Below are positions 49,001 to 61,846 of a DNA stretch of 64,000 nt, one piece after another. A program made the position numbers and the translations under genes. The notes below the pieces were generated by a model, which searched no databases, was not told the DNA's origin, and saw only the letters and a list, made by a program, of their open reading frames with translations. The first letter of the stretch is position 1. The number at the start of each line of letters is the position of its first letter. The DNA is from Acorus gramineus (Eukaryota; Streptophyta; Magnoliopsida; Acorales; Acoraceae): positions 30,545,716 to 30,609,715 of the forward strand of contig CM060850.1 in NCBI GenBank assembly GCA_030737835.1, read 5' to 3'.

Positions 49001-52000
49001 GAAGAAAGACAGTATATTCTACAATCTTCAAACATAAGCATCTGAAACACAAGTCGATTAGTAAGTCACTACTTCTGACACTATCTTATGATTACCTCAG
49101 GTTTCCTGATGTAATGTTTCAGACGACGGCCATAGAGGACTGCAAAAGCTCCATGAGATGAAATAGCCCTCTGCATATAAGCACGTGCACCTTGCTCTAG
49201 TCTTATGATGGCCTTCTTTGTGTCATTTTTTTGGTAATTGGAAACTATAAATCAGAAGAAAAAAAAACAATCAAACAGTAAATACAACGCACTATGTAAT
49301 TGGAACTCAGTTATACATCTGATTGCAATGGGGCATTTGGCATGCACAAGGTTTAGTTCAACAAGTATGCAGAATTGATAATAAACTGATGGAAATTTCA
49401 ACAAATAGAGCATACCAAAACCTGTTCAAGTAAACTGTCAATCAGATGTTAAATAACAAGCAATTACATATAGAACAGATCCACCAAAGAAACCTAATAT
49501 ATGAGAGCTTGACATAATAACATTTCAAAGTTAATCATATCACACACCTTCCTTGCTAAGACATGATTCCTGATCATCTATACCCAGATCCATATCAAGT
49601 ATCTGCAAGCAGGTATAGCAAACGAAATGGTTATATTAGTTTTTAGAGGTGGCATGTATCAGTTAGAGTCTCTCAAAAAAAAAATGTATCCGCTAGAGAA
49701 AAATGCAATCTCTCCGTGCACTTTTAATTATATTAACCCAAAAGAAAGTTGTCACTTACCAAGGCCTCAATATCAGAGAAATAAGGCACTTCCCGATCAC
49801 AGGCTGGAACTTCTTGTTCTTGATCAAAATTTGGCATGAGCATCCCTGCATCTAGAGATGCCTGTTCTGCATGTGATGATGCACACTTTTGCACATCAAG
49901 GGCCATACTTGCTCCACAGCCACCAGGTACATCTACAGATCCAGTTATAGCATGCTCAGTTCCTTTAACTGCCTTGTTCAGCCAACCAGTTGAACTGGTT
50001 AAATTACGCACATCAAATCCAAGTTTTGCTTTTCCTGACACATTAATCAGAGAAGGTTGCAGAGCTGCAGATGTTAAAGAAGGTGAATTTGTGTCCCTTC
50101 CAGCATTACTCAATTGTCTTGAGACTACAGCTACAGAGTAGTTCTCTGATAACACATTTCTAAACCTTTTACCATCAGTATAGATCGAATCTGTTTCTGG
50201 TTGCTTTCCTGTATTTGGTGAAAATGCAGGATGGTTCACATGTGTTTCATGTTTTACCTTGTGCACATCAAATCCTTCCCTGGCCTTCAGACTGTCCGGA
50301 TAACCCTTGGTTGAGAAGGAAGCCATGCCTGAAGTCTCCATCATATTATTATGTACTTCAGAGGAAGCAGCCTGTTGAGGCTCCTCAGAGGTAAAAACAA
50401 CATCATCATTGCACGGAACATCTCTGTCCTCCGTGTTCAGTACACAAATCATAAGGTCTTTGCAAGGTTGAGCAGAATAAGAAATCTCTACAGAAGTCTC
50501 TGGCAAATCAATCTTTGGATCAGTCGCTTTACAACACACTTCTACAGTGACAGTGTGGGACCCACTTCCAACACATGCACCATCAGAAATAAGAAGGTGT
50601 GAATCTACAGGTGCAAATGCTTCAGGCCCACCTGAGTCTGGCATATTTACTCTATGCTCGTCAATAGGAGAATTCAACAGGATGGAGTTTAAACCATCGA
50701 GGTTCAAGTCTTTTCCTTCAACATCCATGTAAAAAAGCTCATCACTGAAGTCCAGAGGAGAATTTGAAAGGTCAGCAATGCTTCCACAAAAAGACATTGG
50801 ATTATCCAATCCGTCTGCACACATTCCATCATTCAATCTAGGATCTGAACGAGTAACATCAAAACCTGGTGAATTTACTTTTTCCACCTTTGGCATACTT
50901 GTTGAAATATCCTCCATTGTTCTCCATATAGGCATCACAGGGGGTTCTGATGAATAACCTAGCTCATGGAATGAGGCTCCACCATCCAAGGCCATCGAGC
51001 TTGGATCCTGATGACCTCCAAAACCGGAACAAAGGCCATGATGTTTATCATTTACTGAATCAAAAATATTAAGTGGTTTCAAATTCAAATCCTCACTGTC
51101 AAAGAGGTCGTTCACTGGCAATGTATGTGCTGACCCTACTCCTGTAACCCCCAGGCAATTTCCAAACGAATCCATATTTTCTCCAAGGATCCTGGGAAAA
51201 TTATCATGTACATCTCCATGCTGGAAGGAATTCCTCAAACCATTTCCAACAGACTTGTCAATAGGGATGGAGGAAGCATTCTCAGCAATGCCATATAAAC
51301 TATCCTGATCCAGTATCCCATCTGGAATTTCAACTTTCTGTGTACCCACACGCCGACTATGGAATGAGTTGTGTGGGGCAACAGAAGCAGAAGCCACAGT
51401 ACCAGCCCTACGCATCATTGGGAAAGCATTATCTGCATCAGCATTAAAACCTGCCTCCGGATGTTCATAATGGATCGAGGTAGCACCTCCAGCGAAACAA
51501 GTAGCTACAGAGATGCATTTTCCAACAGAACCTTCAGTTTGAATATTAACATTAACATTTTCACTATTACGCTCACCAGATCGCGTGTGAGAATCACAAC
51601 CAAAATTAGTATGAGGTTCACTGCAAATTCGCTTTCGCATGGCATAGTAATGATTGCGAATACTGTCAACTTTTCTTTTCACAGAACCTCCCTTTACATT
51701 GGAGCCGCCACAAGATTTCTTGGATTTTGATAAATTTGGAATGGAAACTTCCATTTCCACCTCCAACATTCGTGCGGATGCCTCTTCTGAAATCTTTGGG
51801 TCATATAGGAGAGAATGCCACCTGTCTCGAAGTTCTTGGAGACTGAATCGGCGAGAGAACGAAACAGCACCTTTGGCCAAACACTCCAAAGAAGCACCAG
51901 CCTGTCATGTGAAAAAGATGAGAAGGTTTCATGAGAACCATGAGAAGAAGAAGAAATATAACAGATCACATCAACTAGTCATGGCTCGATGTGATAGAGA

Positions 52001-55000
52001 TGAGCATGATGCAGAAGGTGGACAAAGAGACTGTAGATCCTACATGTTAATTATCCAGATTATCCAGCTGAAAGCCGAGATGGGGGGAGGGGGGGTTGGG
52101 ACTCCTTAGAGAGGGAAAGAGAGAAATCATATCCACGTGTATATGTCGTGTGCCATGTGTTCATGAGGTTTTTTTTCTTTGTAGGTGAGTCCAGGTTACA
52201 TTAAAGGCACACAATTTAACTGACTCCTGCCTATAAATTCTCTTCCTAGCGACTGTTATAATTATTGCAACTGGATAGGAGAGTGGAAGGTCAGTCTATA
52301 AGCAAACATTCTGAGAAGAAAAAAACACGTCATAGATTTCCAGGGACATAATCCCAAAATATTAAACAAGATATACTCGGCTATCTCTCAGTTTACACAT
52401 TAAGAACAGTTGGATTGCACTTCAATCATGTCATCGATAGAACCAACTCAATATGTTTTTTTTTAACGAGCTATAGCATGAATAACCTATTTAGAATGTT
52501 TAGAGTTAGTTGATTGCATTTTTATATTCAATAAGTATTACAATTAAATCCATCACAAATAGTCATATGTGATCAACAGCAAGACAACCAAAATTCTGTC
52601 ATTGACATGATTCAGTACCTTTTTTGGGGCTCAACCTAAACATAGCCATTCAAATCATGTTTCCCATAAATAGCATAAAAACATTCTTCAGAAGAAAAAA
52701 AATGACTGCAAGAATAGAAAGGACCATTTATGCTTCTCAACACAGTAATCCTCACTTCCTTGTATCTAATGTGAGAGTGTGACTCCCAGAATGACATTAA
52801 AAAAATTTCCATTAATGAGTCAAATGTTACATGTTTTTCTGTCCCGCGAAAAAAGTGAAAATTCCACTAAAGACGGACAATCTATTGATATTCCGAGTAT
52901 AATAACTAACCTTGCAAAAGAGCAGATAAAATATATACAACAAGTGTATTACTTTCTGCAGCATAGGTAACTTTATTAGAAAAACATGATTTGTTGAGAA
53001 AGAACAACTGCTCCATGTGGATGTTAGGGTTCAATGATCCCATAATGTCTCTGAACTTGTTTACATTATCAATATTGAACGATAAATGGTTTAAATCATC
53101 TAACCATATATGAGCCACGTTATCCCAGGAAAAATAAATCATGCAACCCATTTGATAATACATTTTTTCTTACATGTGCTACATGCATATGGCCAAGACC
53201 ACTTGATTGGTACAGCAAACATGAATAAGCAATGCCACTAGCAGGTCCCCTATTAGTAACGTAAACAAGCAAAATAATTATGACTTGGAAGATTTAAATT
53301 GAATGATAAAAATAGACTTACAATAAATTAAGGTGGCATGGAACAAAAGCAGCCACGAGCAATGCTAGACAAGAATCAATGCATTTACAGAAAATCTTGT
53401 CAATTATATTATTAGACTAGAAATTTTGTATTTCAAGGAAACCCATTGTACCGATAAGTCAACTAACAAAGGGCCCTCGTAAATAAGTAGGTTTTTTGCT
53501 TTGATGTGATATTGGAACTTAATGTAGCCAATTTAAACTTGGCAAACCTCACTCACATCATTCATAGGCTCACACTTCATGTAGCATGATACAAAATTGG
53601 AACAAAATTGGAATGGAGCAACAACTATAATATAAGTTATATTTTTTTTTCATACTTTCTATATATATAGCAACAAATATAGTACGATTATTACTTTGTA
53701 ATAATTTCCATATACAACTAATATTGATTAAAATTGAGAGATCCATTATAAAATAAATAGAACTGCAAGAGGAAAATGTAGACATCTCATTTCACATACA
53801 AAATGTTGAAAAATCTGGAATTAATTAGAAATGAGAGAATATTCCATGGTAAGCAATTAACATAAAAAAGTCACATGCAGTATATTGGCGTCTATGGTTG
53901 GCTCGCAACAACTATCTTTTCCAATACAAGAGGGTCTATGTGGACTTGTGGTGAACACACGGGTGGGATTTCACGCCTTCTTAAATCATGACATGTGGAT
54001 CCTTTGCGGGGAGACACCTTCTACCATCATGAGCAATGCATGGTTTGGATAGCGCGGTTGAGGTCATCCTTTAAACCGGGTTGTTTATTTTGTGGAGTTG
54101 TAATTTAGTTAAATTTTTTTATTTCATTTCCTTAGTCTTTGTACGAATATCCCTCGTCTCCTTTTATTCTGAGGCTTTCTTTAAATAAGATCGCACATAC
54201 CATTTTTTCTTTTTTTTTAAGAAAAGGATAGGAGTATCTACTTTAAAAAAAAAAAAGCGGGTTTATGTGTTGAGTACACATTGGATGGATTCCTAAGTTC
54301 CCTCAATGTTTAATTTCGAAAAGAAGATCCTTGTCTCATTCAAAATAAGCGTAATTACATGTAGACTTCATTTGCAATCCCATATCTCCATTCCCCAATG
54401 AAAAAAGAGAAGTTTGTTTTCAATCAGGTAATTGGTGTTGATGATATTTGTATCTTTTTTCTTCTTTGTTTGTTTATGGGATGCCTTATCACGGATCTGT
54501 CATCCCTAACCAAAAACAGGGATGGTTGTTGTCATAATGTAGTTACCAGCACGCATTCATAAGCAACCAAAAATAAATAAATAAAATAACACTACAAGAA
54601 AGACAAAAAGGGTTAGGATTCATTCTTAATCAATGAAATATTGGACGTGAAAAACAGCAAACTTAGTAAGTTTTCCTTTTTAGAAAAACAAACATAGTAA
54701 GTTAAATAAAGGCCAACAGTGTGCCACGTTTCTTTAATTCTAACCCGAATCTCAGTCAGTGTGCATCATATCAAATAACTATCAATAGAAGACAGCCAAA
54801 AAGGCACATTGACTGTGTGCTTTATTAGGAGGGCAAAACATAATTTTGATGAAATTCACCTTCCAGACCCAACCAGCAAAAGACTTGCCCCTTGTCTACA
54901 AAATCTGAATGGCGCAGCGGAAGCGTGGTGGGCCAATAATCCACAGGTCCCAGGATTCAATCCTGCTCTGATATGAGAAAAGCTTTCCCCGCCTTGACCC

Positions 55001-55606
55001 CCCCCCCCCCCTCACCCCACCACAAAAAAAAAAAAAAAAACCCTGTCAAACTAAATGGTTCCCGGTAAAGTGTTACCCATGCATTGTGCATTCCCGTCCC
55101 TCGATGACATGAATACAACCCAATTTGACATACAGATGGAGAGGCAGGAGAATCTCCAACACGCATATTAGATATCCCATCGATCAGAAGGACGGTTCTC
55201 CATACACGCTAGAGTCAATGCTCACTAACATTCCAAGCATAAATAAAAACATGCACAGGTTTTCCACGGGTGAAAGTTTTTTCAAGATCAACAACTTCAC
55301 TCATCAGCTCAATCTGTCACACGATCTATTTTCATCATCAATTGATTTAGATTTAACAAAACTATTCTAATAAAAACACAAACTTCACGTAAGAAGCACA
55401 ACAACCGTAACAATAAATTACATGTGACGAGAGATTCAAAATCAATTGCATAAACTCAAGATAGATTTAGATAAAAAAATTATTCATGAAAAAAAACATT
55501 AAAACAATAATTAAATCTTTCTTTCTTTCTTTCTCACCTCTACCGCATTCTTCAGGAGGACATCGTCTTCGGGGATCCACAGTGTTGGGGGGGCAAGCGC
55601 GCCCAT
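46059..55606 (-). CDS. MCRS1/EMB1967-like protein: MCRS N-terminal domain and FHA domain
   Basis: Seven minus-strand exons (55606-55538, 51901-49760, 49602-49548, 49244-49096, 47464-47378, 46566-46438, 46169-46059) join in frame to 913 residues. Exon 1 encodes MGALAPPTLWIPEDDVLLKN; exon 2 continues AGASLECLAKGAVSFSRRF and RDRWHSLLYDP. Together these form the MCRS_N domain of microspherule protein 1. A long low-complexity middle (about 110-720) follows. The C-terminal FHA domain (about 800-890) has LGRG, ISRRQ and VNGKE, which bind phosphothreonine peptides. Animal MCRS1 is a subunit of the INO80 and NSL chromatin complexes. The Arabidopsis relative EMB1967 is known as an embryo-lethal locus by name, so a nuclear, essential role is likely by analogy. 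Intron 1 is about 3.6 kb and contains a tRNA-like retropseudogene and a LINE remnant; intron 4 contains a MITE. Confidence 0.95.
48506..48844. mobile_element. PIF/Harbinger-like MITE in intron 4 of the MCRS1-like gene
   Basis: A 333-bp element (48509-48841) flanked by TTA (48506-48508, 48842-48844). The left end reads GGGCGTGTTTGTGCA; the complement of the right end reads GGATGTGTTTGTGCA. The body is rich in GGAAA/TTTCC and non-coding. It lies between exons 4 and 5 of the gene. Confidence 0.8.
53883..54225 (+). mobile_element. LINE C-terminal remnant in intron 1 of the MCRS1-like gene
   Basis: From 53883 the frame reads YWRLWLARNNYLFQYKRV and stops after about 23 codons. WLARNN followed by LF is the usual segment after the zf-RVT region of plant L1-type LINEs. 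Downstream sequence contains a 'gaggctttctttaaataag' phrase as in LINE 3' ends. No RT and no clear poly(A) on this strand, so this is a short relic. Confidence 0.4.
54903..54973 (+). pseudogene. Initiator tRNA-Met-like pseudogene, anticodon altered
   Basis: The 71 bases closely follow plant initiator tRNA-Met, with GGCGCAGCGGAAGCGTGGTG in the D region and CACAGGTCCCAGGATTCAA in the variable/T region. The anticodon position reads AAT instead of CAT. The acceptor stem has two mismatches and one base is missing near the 3' end, so it is not a working tRNA. It is followed by a C-rich stretch and an A-run, as in a retroposed copy. It lies antisense in intron 1 of the MCRS1-like gene. Confidence 0.85.
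54974..55040 (+). repeat. C-rich block and poly(A) tail of the tRNA-like retroposon
   Basis: The tRNA-like part is followed by about 30 ordinary bases, a run of about 13 C, TCACCCCACCAC and then about 18 A. This fits a short retroposed RNA or a truncated tRNA-derived SINE. Flanking target duplications could not be shown. Confidence 0.55.
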
Positions 55607-57444
55607 CGCGAGACCTCACTGGACGAACGAAGATTTTCAATATTGAACCGTCAAAACATCATAATCTACACACGCACGCACACAGAGAGAGAGACAGAGA
55701 GAGAGAGACCTTGGAACACTCCGCGATTTGAAAAGGTGGGTTTTGTTAGGGTTTCTTGGAAGATCAGGATTTTGCGAGGGTGGTGATATGAAAAGAGGAT
55801 CTCGTATCTTGATTTCCTTGAATAGGGTTACGGATGGAGAGGGGAGAGAGGGCGATGTGGCGGGAGAAGGGGTTTTTGTGATTTCAAGGGTTTTGGATGG
55901 GTTTACAAGGGGAAAGGTCGCGTCGCGTATGCCGCGGTGCATCGTACCCACCTTGATGGGACGCGTTCAATTCAACATCAGAATAATAAATCCGGGTTTT
56001 CCCTGTTTGTACCCTCAGATTTATATGTATACCGGTCAGTGGTTTATGGAACTAATCGTATACCCCTCAGATTTAGAAGTTTGATTAGGTGGATTACTGA
56101 TTTTAAGTGTAGATATTTTAAATAAAAAATTATTTAGTTCGATAAAAAAAATTCTTATTTGTAATTCTTATTGAAGAGTATTTATGTTAATTTTATTAAA
56201 TATTTTTTTTATTGATATTTGATTTATTGCTTTTTATAAAATCAATCAATTGGAGGTAAAAAGGTTTTTCAACAATTAATAATTAAAGTATTTTTAAAAT
56301 AAATATCAACTTGTTTGCTTATTAAAAAATATTTATTTACCAATAAGTATTTATAATAATCACTTAAAATAAATACCCAAATAAGAAATAAGTACTTATT
56401 TTAATTGATAAACCAAATAAATGTTTATTTCCGTAGAATCAAATTCTCTCTTACATTTATTAAATTTTTTTAATTTACATGTCCGCCCTTTCAAAATGAA
56501 TAAACATTTTTCATAGTATGAGAGTTTGAATCGAGAAAAAAGTTTTTAGGATTCCTATAGGATTATGAGAAACCTATCTATATTACTAACCACAAAATAT
56601 TTTCAACTCTTTTCTTTCCTTTATAAAATAACAATTTTTAAATATACATAGAATGAATAATATTGATCATACTACACAAATAAAAATGTTTCAAATTTTT
56701 AAAAACACGTGCATCGTACGTTGATGAAAACTAGTAAAATTATTATGTGTATCGGTAATAGATTTCATATTATTTTTTATATGTTTTGATTTTTTATTGG
56801 AATAAGTCGTGATTATTTTTTAAATTATATATATCGTCTGAAAAAAATTCATTTTGTGATAATTTTTTTCAATGGTGCTATTCAGTTATAGTAATTATAT
56901 GTATTTGAAAAAAAATGTTTAGGTTCAGCCGTTCAGGTTATGATTGAATTTCATTAATTTGGATTTTACATTGTTTATTTTTAAGACTATACGTGAGATT
57001 TTTTTTTAAGACTACACACGTGAGAATAAGATGAGGCGTGCACAAGAATTCAAATTTGGGATTCAATTATTCGAGGCTTTTGCACGTGACGTTTACTTCA
57101 AACATGGGCGTCTTGGCACCGCGGCGTAATCGCTATCGACGGTTTATATTTTTCATTGGAGTAGATGTCTTTTCTATTTAGGGGATGCTCAAGTCCATGT
57201 ATTTTGTATCTATTATGTATCTTTTCTCCCTCATTTCAGAATTTATGATTCGATCTTTCAGAAATGATATCAGATAGCAAATTTTTACCTCTTTAAAAAA
57301 AAAAAAATATTCGAGACTTCTAAATTAGAAATCAAGTACACATAAGGCATGTAAACAAGGCTCATGCATGTTGATTTAAGGGGCGCAAATCAATAAAGGC
57401 CCCTTGATCAATTGTTTCCAACAGATTTATTTATTCATGTATAA

Positions 57445-57660
57445 TATTACATCCAGTTAATTTTTCAATCATAAATCCAATTTACAAGTGTTTTAAATTT
57501 TTTAAAAATAGTATATTCTATTTAATGAGCAATATGTTTTTTTAAAAATTAAAAATATACTTTAATAAACTGCATAAATACATTTATAAAAAATGTGAAA
57601 AAAAATTATTGAAACATATACTTCATTAAAGTGAGTATAAGTTTTGATAATTTTCTATAG
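57445..57660. repeat. Dispersed repeat family R1, copy c
   Basis: It resembles 9105-9312 and 36826-37055. It starts aatattacatcc and contains ttttaaattttttaaaaata and 'ataaatacatttataaaaa'. Confidence 0.55.
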
Positions 57661-58729
57661 GACTGAAAGTGGGGTTAGAATAAAATCTGTGTTGTAACCA
57701 TACTCTTTTATTTCTTTATTATTATTGGGAATAAGATTGCATGTTGGTGATTCGGGTGGAATAAGATTAATTTTATACGGAAATAGATGGGTTGTGGGGA
57801 ACTGATTTATTTGCCTTGATTTATTGTACCATGTTAAAGTATGTTGTGACAATGAAAACGAGGAATTGTTGTACTCCTCGTACATCAAAGTACCCCGTGC
57901 TATCTTTGTCTTGCACTTTGGAATGCCACGATTCCGTAATATACAAGTTAGAATAGCAGTGAATAAGTTCAAAAAAATATGCTAGAATATAACAAATCAC
58001 AAGTATATTTTTTATAAATTAAGATTTCACATGTTAAATGTGATTTATTAAGGTTATGTCAAATAACAAAAAATAAATTATTAAGATTTAAAAAAAAAAA
58101 ACTATAAACACAACCAAGTGATAAATTATTTATTCCACTAGTGTAGTTATAAATATATTGGAACAATTATCAATACCTGAATATCTTATGTCACTATTCG
58201 AAAGATAAAGACTAAAATGACAAAATGATAAAATTTCGTAGATAAATTATCATAATTTTAAAGAATTAAAAAAATCCAATTATTCTGTTATTATTAACAT
58301 ATGTTAAAATTGAAAAAAAAAACTAAATGTTATTTCAATGTTTAAATGAAATAAAAAAATCTTTATATTTATTTCAAAAGGTGTACAAATTTCCACAATT
58401 TAAAACTCTGTACTTTGTTTTTCCTATAGCTTGCAGGATAAAAGTATTTCTCAACCACTTATTCCCTCACCTATCCCAATTATTTTCTATAGCTTATTTT
58501 ATATTATTCTTATTGAAAAAGACACATATTTTTTTTAAAAAAAATTGTTATCCAATAAAAATAAAACTGACCAATAAAAAAAAAACTAATGCCAAACGCA
58601 TGGTGCTCGTTGTAAAAGAATCTTAAATAAGTGTGACCTGGCCGGTAAAAAAAAATTGAACACAAAAAAAAAAAAAAATCACGAGTGACACATTTGCTCA
58701 GCAAACTAGTTCACAAATAACTTATGTCA

Positions 58730-58910
58730 AATAAAATTTTACCCAAAAAAAAAAAAAAACTTTATTATTAAGTTTTTTAATGAGAATAATTCAAAACACA
58801 ACCAAACACAAAATCATCTATTCCACTCTTATATCTACTTATACTAGTATAATTATATACCCCATAATAAATCTTATCATGTATTCAAACATAGGCTTAA
58901 ACCCTGTTTG
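58730..58910. repeat. R2-like repeat fragment, copy c
   Basis: Contains 'tttattattaagttttttaa', gagaataattcaaaacacaac and a terminal 'aaaccctgtttgattcc', matching the right halves of 35700-36112 and 44494-44897 loosely. Confidence 0.4.
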
Positions 58911-59253
58911 ATTCCGTTTTTTTAAAGCGATTTTATTTTTAATTAAGCAAAAATCCAACAAAGAAGCACGAATGGTATGAAAAGATGTTGAACAATTGAC
59001 TGATGAACCACTTAATTAATTGTTTGGTTCATTTGTGTGAATCGGTGACATTTTGTAGTACTGAAATTAATTAATTAGTTAAATCATCCCCAATACAAAT
59101 TATTGTCCAACTTCATTAACAACCAAAATCCATTGTGAATGACATGTCCCAGGGCCTACATGATTAAATAATTAACATGTAAACATCAATGCGTGAAAAC
59201 GAGAAAAGTTGGTCCATTCTCTACAGTCTAGTATAAAAATCACAAGAACAACT

Positions 59254-59495
59254 TAAAGGTCCGTTTAAAAACACATATGAAAAATAAGATTTTGAATAAA
59301 GTGACTTATTAAACAGACTTGATTATTGAAAAGCAAATTTTTTTATTTTTTAAAAATTAATTTTTTTGTATTAAAAGATCAAAATAACTTTTTTAATTAA
59401 AACCATTTTTTAGAATGCGTTTGTCAATACTTTTTAATTTTTTATTTAATTAAAAGTATAATCACTTTAATTAAGTGATATCAAACGGGCCCTAA
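59254..59495. mobile_element. PIF/Harbinger-like MITE
   Basis: A 236-bp element (59257-59492) flanked by TAA (59254-59256, 59493-59495). The left end reads AGGTCCGTTT; the complement of the right end reads GGGCCCGTTT. AT-rich body, non-coding. Confidence 0.65.
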
Positions 59496-60228
59496 ATCAT
59501 AAATGTCTTTTTCACATTAAGATATACACATTCATATAATTAAATAAATGTCTTTAGTGAACTAAAAATATAGGATTAAAAATAGAAGTGAGTATCCAGT
59601 GATATGTAGAAAAATAAATAAACTATAAGATGCAAATCCCCAAATAGAATTGATAGTCACAGCTACCTAAACCCATACCATTCGATTATCATGGATCTTC
59701 TTATTTGAAATTTCATAAGGCTTGGGCATTTATTGTAAAAATAATAGACAAAAAAAGATGTAGACGGGGAACTTACACGGATTGTATCACATTCAAACCG
59801 GAAAAGGGAATAGATGGAGAAAAGTCTCCTCCTTTCGTTGTAAAATCATACGTGACCATGATTTGATGGGCAACATGACATACTATGATAATATTTATTT
59901 AAAAAACAATAAATGTTGTCACGTACCAATCTAAAAGCAATAAATATAGTCCACCATCGAATATCTTGTTCAAGTCCTTGCTCAACAATAAAATCTATCT
60001 CGCTCGAGCGTTTGAAAGCGCACTGTAAAACTGATTTTTTTATAAACGCTGGATTTAAAAATTAAATAACTGTAGAAACAGTTTCTTCTAATCGCAAAGT
60101 TTGATAAAAGTATCATAAAAAAAATTTACACATAAAAAATAAAAAACTTGAATCTTGCATATCTTCAATTCCTTAGGACATCTTATATATGATTTTTATT
60201 TACATAAAAGAAATATATAAAACATGTA

Positions 60229-61846
60229 TTTAAAAAAAGGGAAAAATGCATATAACTCCCTATAAAGTTGTCTATATCCATCTTAGTCCATATCTTTTTA
60301 CAAAATCCAAATAACTTCCTACTAGGGATGATAGTGGGATTGTCCCAATAGGATACCTGACCCGACCCGTCCCAATTGGGTCCGGTCGGGTTCAGGTTTA
60401 GGAGGTGTAAAAAGAAACCCGGCAGGTTTGGGACGGAAAACGGGTTCACTTAGCAAAATCCACCCCGAATCCGCCCTGGTTGTAAATTAATATTAATATA
60501 AATATATATTTAATATAATAATTACATATTTTGTTAATGTCTTTTGATATTTCAAAAAATTAAAATAAAAAAACATTCACTTATTCACTTGAGTGATGAA
60601 ACTTTTTTGAAATTTGAATTTGAATATTGAATAATAATGAACAAATCAACATTTGGTTTTCATAAAAGGAAAAAATAAAATAAAATAAAATAAATGAATG
60701 AATAATGAGTAATTAATAACCTAAACCTACCTATTGACCAGCCAAGAGCCTAAGACGGTAAGACCAACTGTTTCACATTTTTCACCCTTTATTGATTTAT
60801 TCCCTCACCACTCACCACCAACCATTGGTCCACCCTTTATTGATGTATGGATTTTCATTTTATTAATCTATTTACTTATTTGTTATATTCAACTTTTTTT
60901 TTTTTTGTTAATTAGCTCATTTTTTAAGTATTAATAAATCTTTCATTTGTTAAAAAAATATAAGGAGATGCTATGCTTTCTTTTGGTGCTCTTCTTTAAA
61001 AAGATATGAAGGAACTTGGACAAGATCTTCTCACTTTTTGTCTTTCTGATCTTGCAATGTTGTTCTTTTTAGTAGATTGAAAGCAATTTTATTTGAGATG
61101 TAGTTTATGTTTAAAGAGACATGAAGGGAGCTTATGTCATGTTGTTGTTTTTAGTGGATGAATGCTTATATTTTTTTTATTTCTTATTTTATAGGTTAAA
61201 TATTATATTAAAATATGCTTTCATATTTTTCCCAAACCCGTTCTAATCTAACCCGACCCGACCTAAGTGGGACGGGGCGGGGCGGGTTTAGGTTTTTTAC
61301 ATGCTTGTTGGGACGGGGTTAAGAAGGGAAAGTAAAACCCGTCACGGGTTTGGGATGGGATTTTATTAGCGGATTTGGGTTTGGGTTTCACCAAACCCGT
61401 CCCGTTGCCATCCCTACTCTCTACGAAGTTAATGTAAATCCATAAAAGTCTCTGGGTTAAAATCCAGTTAACATAATTGGTATATTCCAGATATATTTCA
61501 TCTAATTTACCTCAGATTAATAGCAGATATGCAAATATACCCCTAGAAATAATTTAAAATCCATATAGGTCACTGTCAATTACAATTGTGCTTCTCCCTA
61601 TCATTGCAATCTAACAATTGCTACATTGTAGAAACCTTTCATTTGTGTTAGTATTAAAGGGCTTAATGATAATTGATCAAGTGTGGTTAAATTTAATCAA
61701 CCATTGGGTTACCCAAACTAATAGAAGGACAATAATGGATTTACATTAATTTTGTAGGGAGTTATTTGGATTTTGTAAAAACACAGGGACTATATGGATA
61801 TAGGCAACTTTACAGGGAGTTGTACACATATTTCTCTTTAAAAAAA
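60229..61846. mobile_element. Mutator-like MITE carrying a nested element
   Basis: The element spans 60239-61836, flanked by TTTAAAAAAA on both sides (60229-60238, 61837-61846). A 9-10 bp target duplication is the mark of Mutator-like elements. The terminal inverted repeats are about 110 bp: the left side (60239-60322 and 61417-61445) pairs with 61733-61836 through phrases such as caaaatccaaataact and gttgtctatatcca. The left arm is split by the nested element at 60323-61416. There is no transposase frame. Confidence 0.8.
60315..61424. mobile_element. hAT-like non-autonomous element nested in the Mutator-like MITE
   Basis: A 1094-bp insertion (60323-61416) with ends TAGGGATG on the left and CATCCCTA on the right, inverted for at least eight bases and imperfectly beyond. 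It is flanked by an imperfect 8-bp duplication, CTTCCTAC and CTCTCTAC. Subterminal GGGACGGG/CCCGACCC repeats are typical of hAT-derived MITEs. No transposase could be read. Confidence 0.75.

Larger units (their letters stand above)
55607..60228. other. 5' flank of the MCRS1-like gene, then intergenic
   Basis: 55607-55950 is GC-richer, with TC/GA runs (55680-55708), and is probably leader and promoter of the MCRS1-like gene. The rest is AT-rich with R1 (57445-57660), R2-like (58730-58910) and a MITE (59257-59492). No further gene seen. Confidence 0.5.

Noticed and set aside
51371-51730. Plus-strand frames over 49.8-52.1 kb
   Set aside because: They are shadows of the long second exon of the MCRS1-like gene on the minus strand.
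54903-54973. A functional tRNA gene (Ile by its AAT anticodon)
   Set aside because: The body is initiator Met, not Ile. The acceptor stem has two mismatches, one base is missing and a poly(A) tail follows.
57655-57972. A 105-codon minus-strand frame
   Set aside because: It overlaps the edge of dispersed repeat R1 and shows no protein family features.
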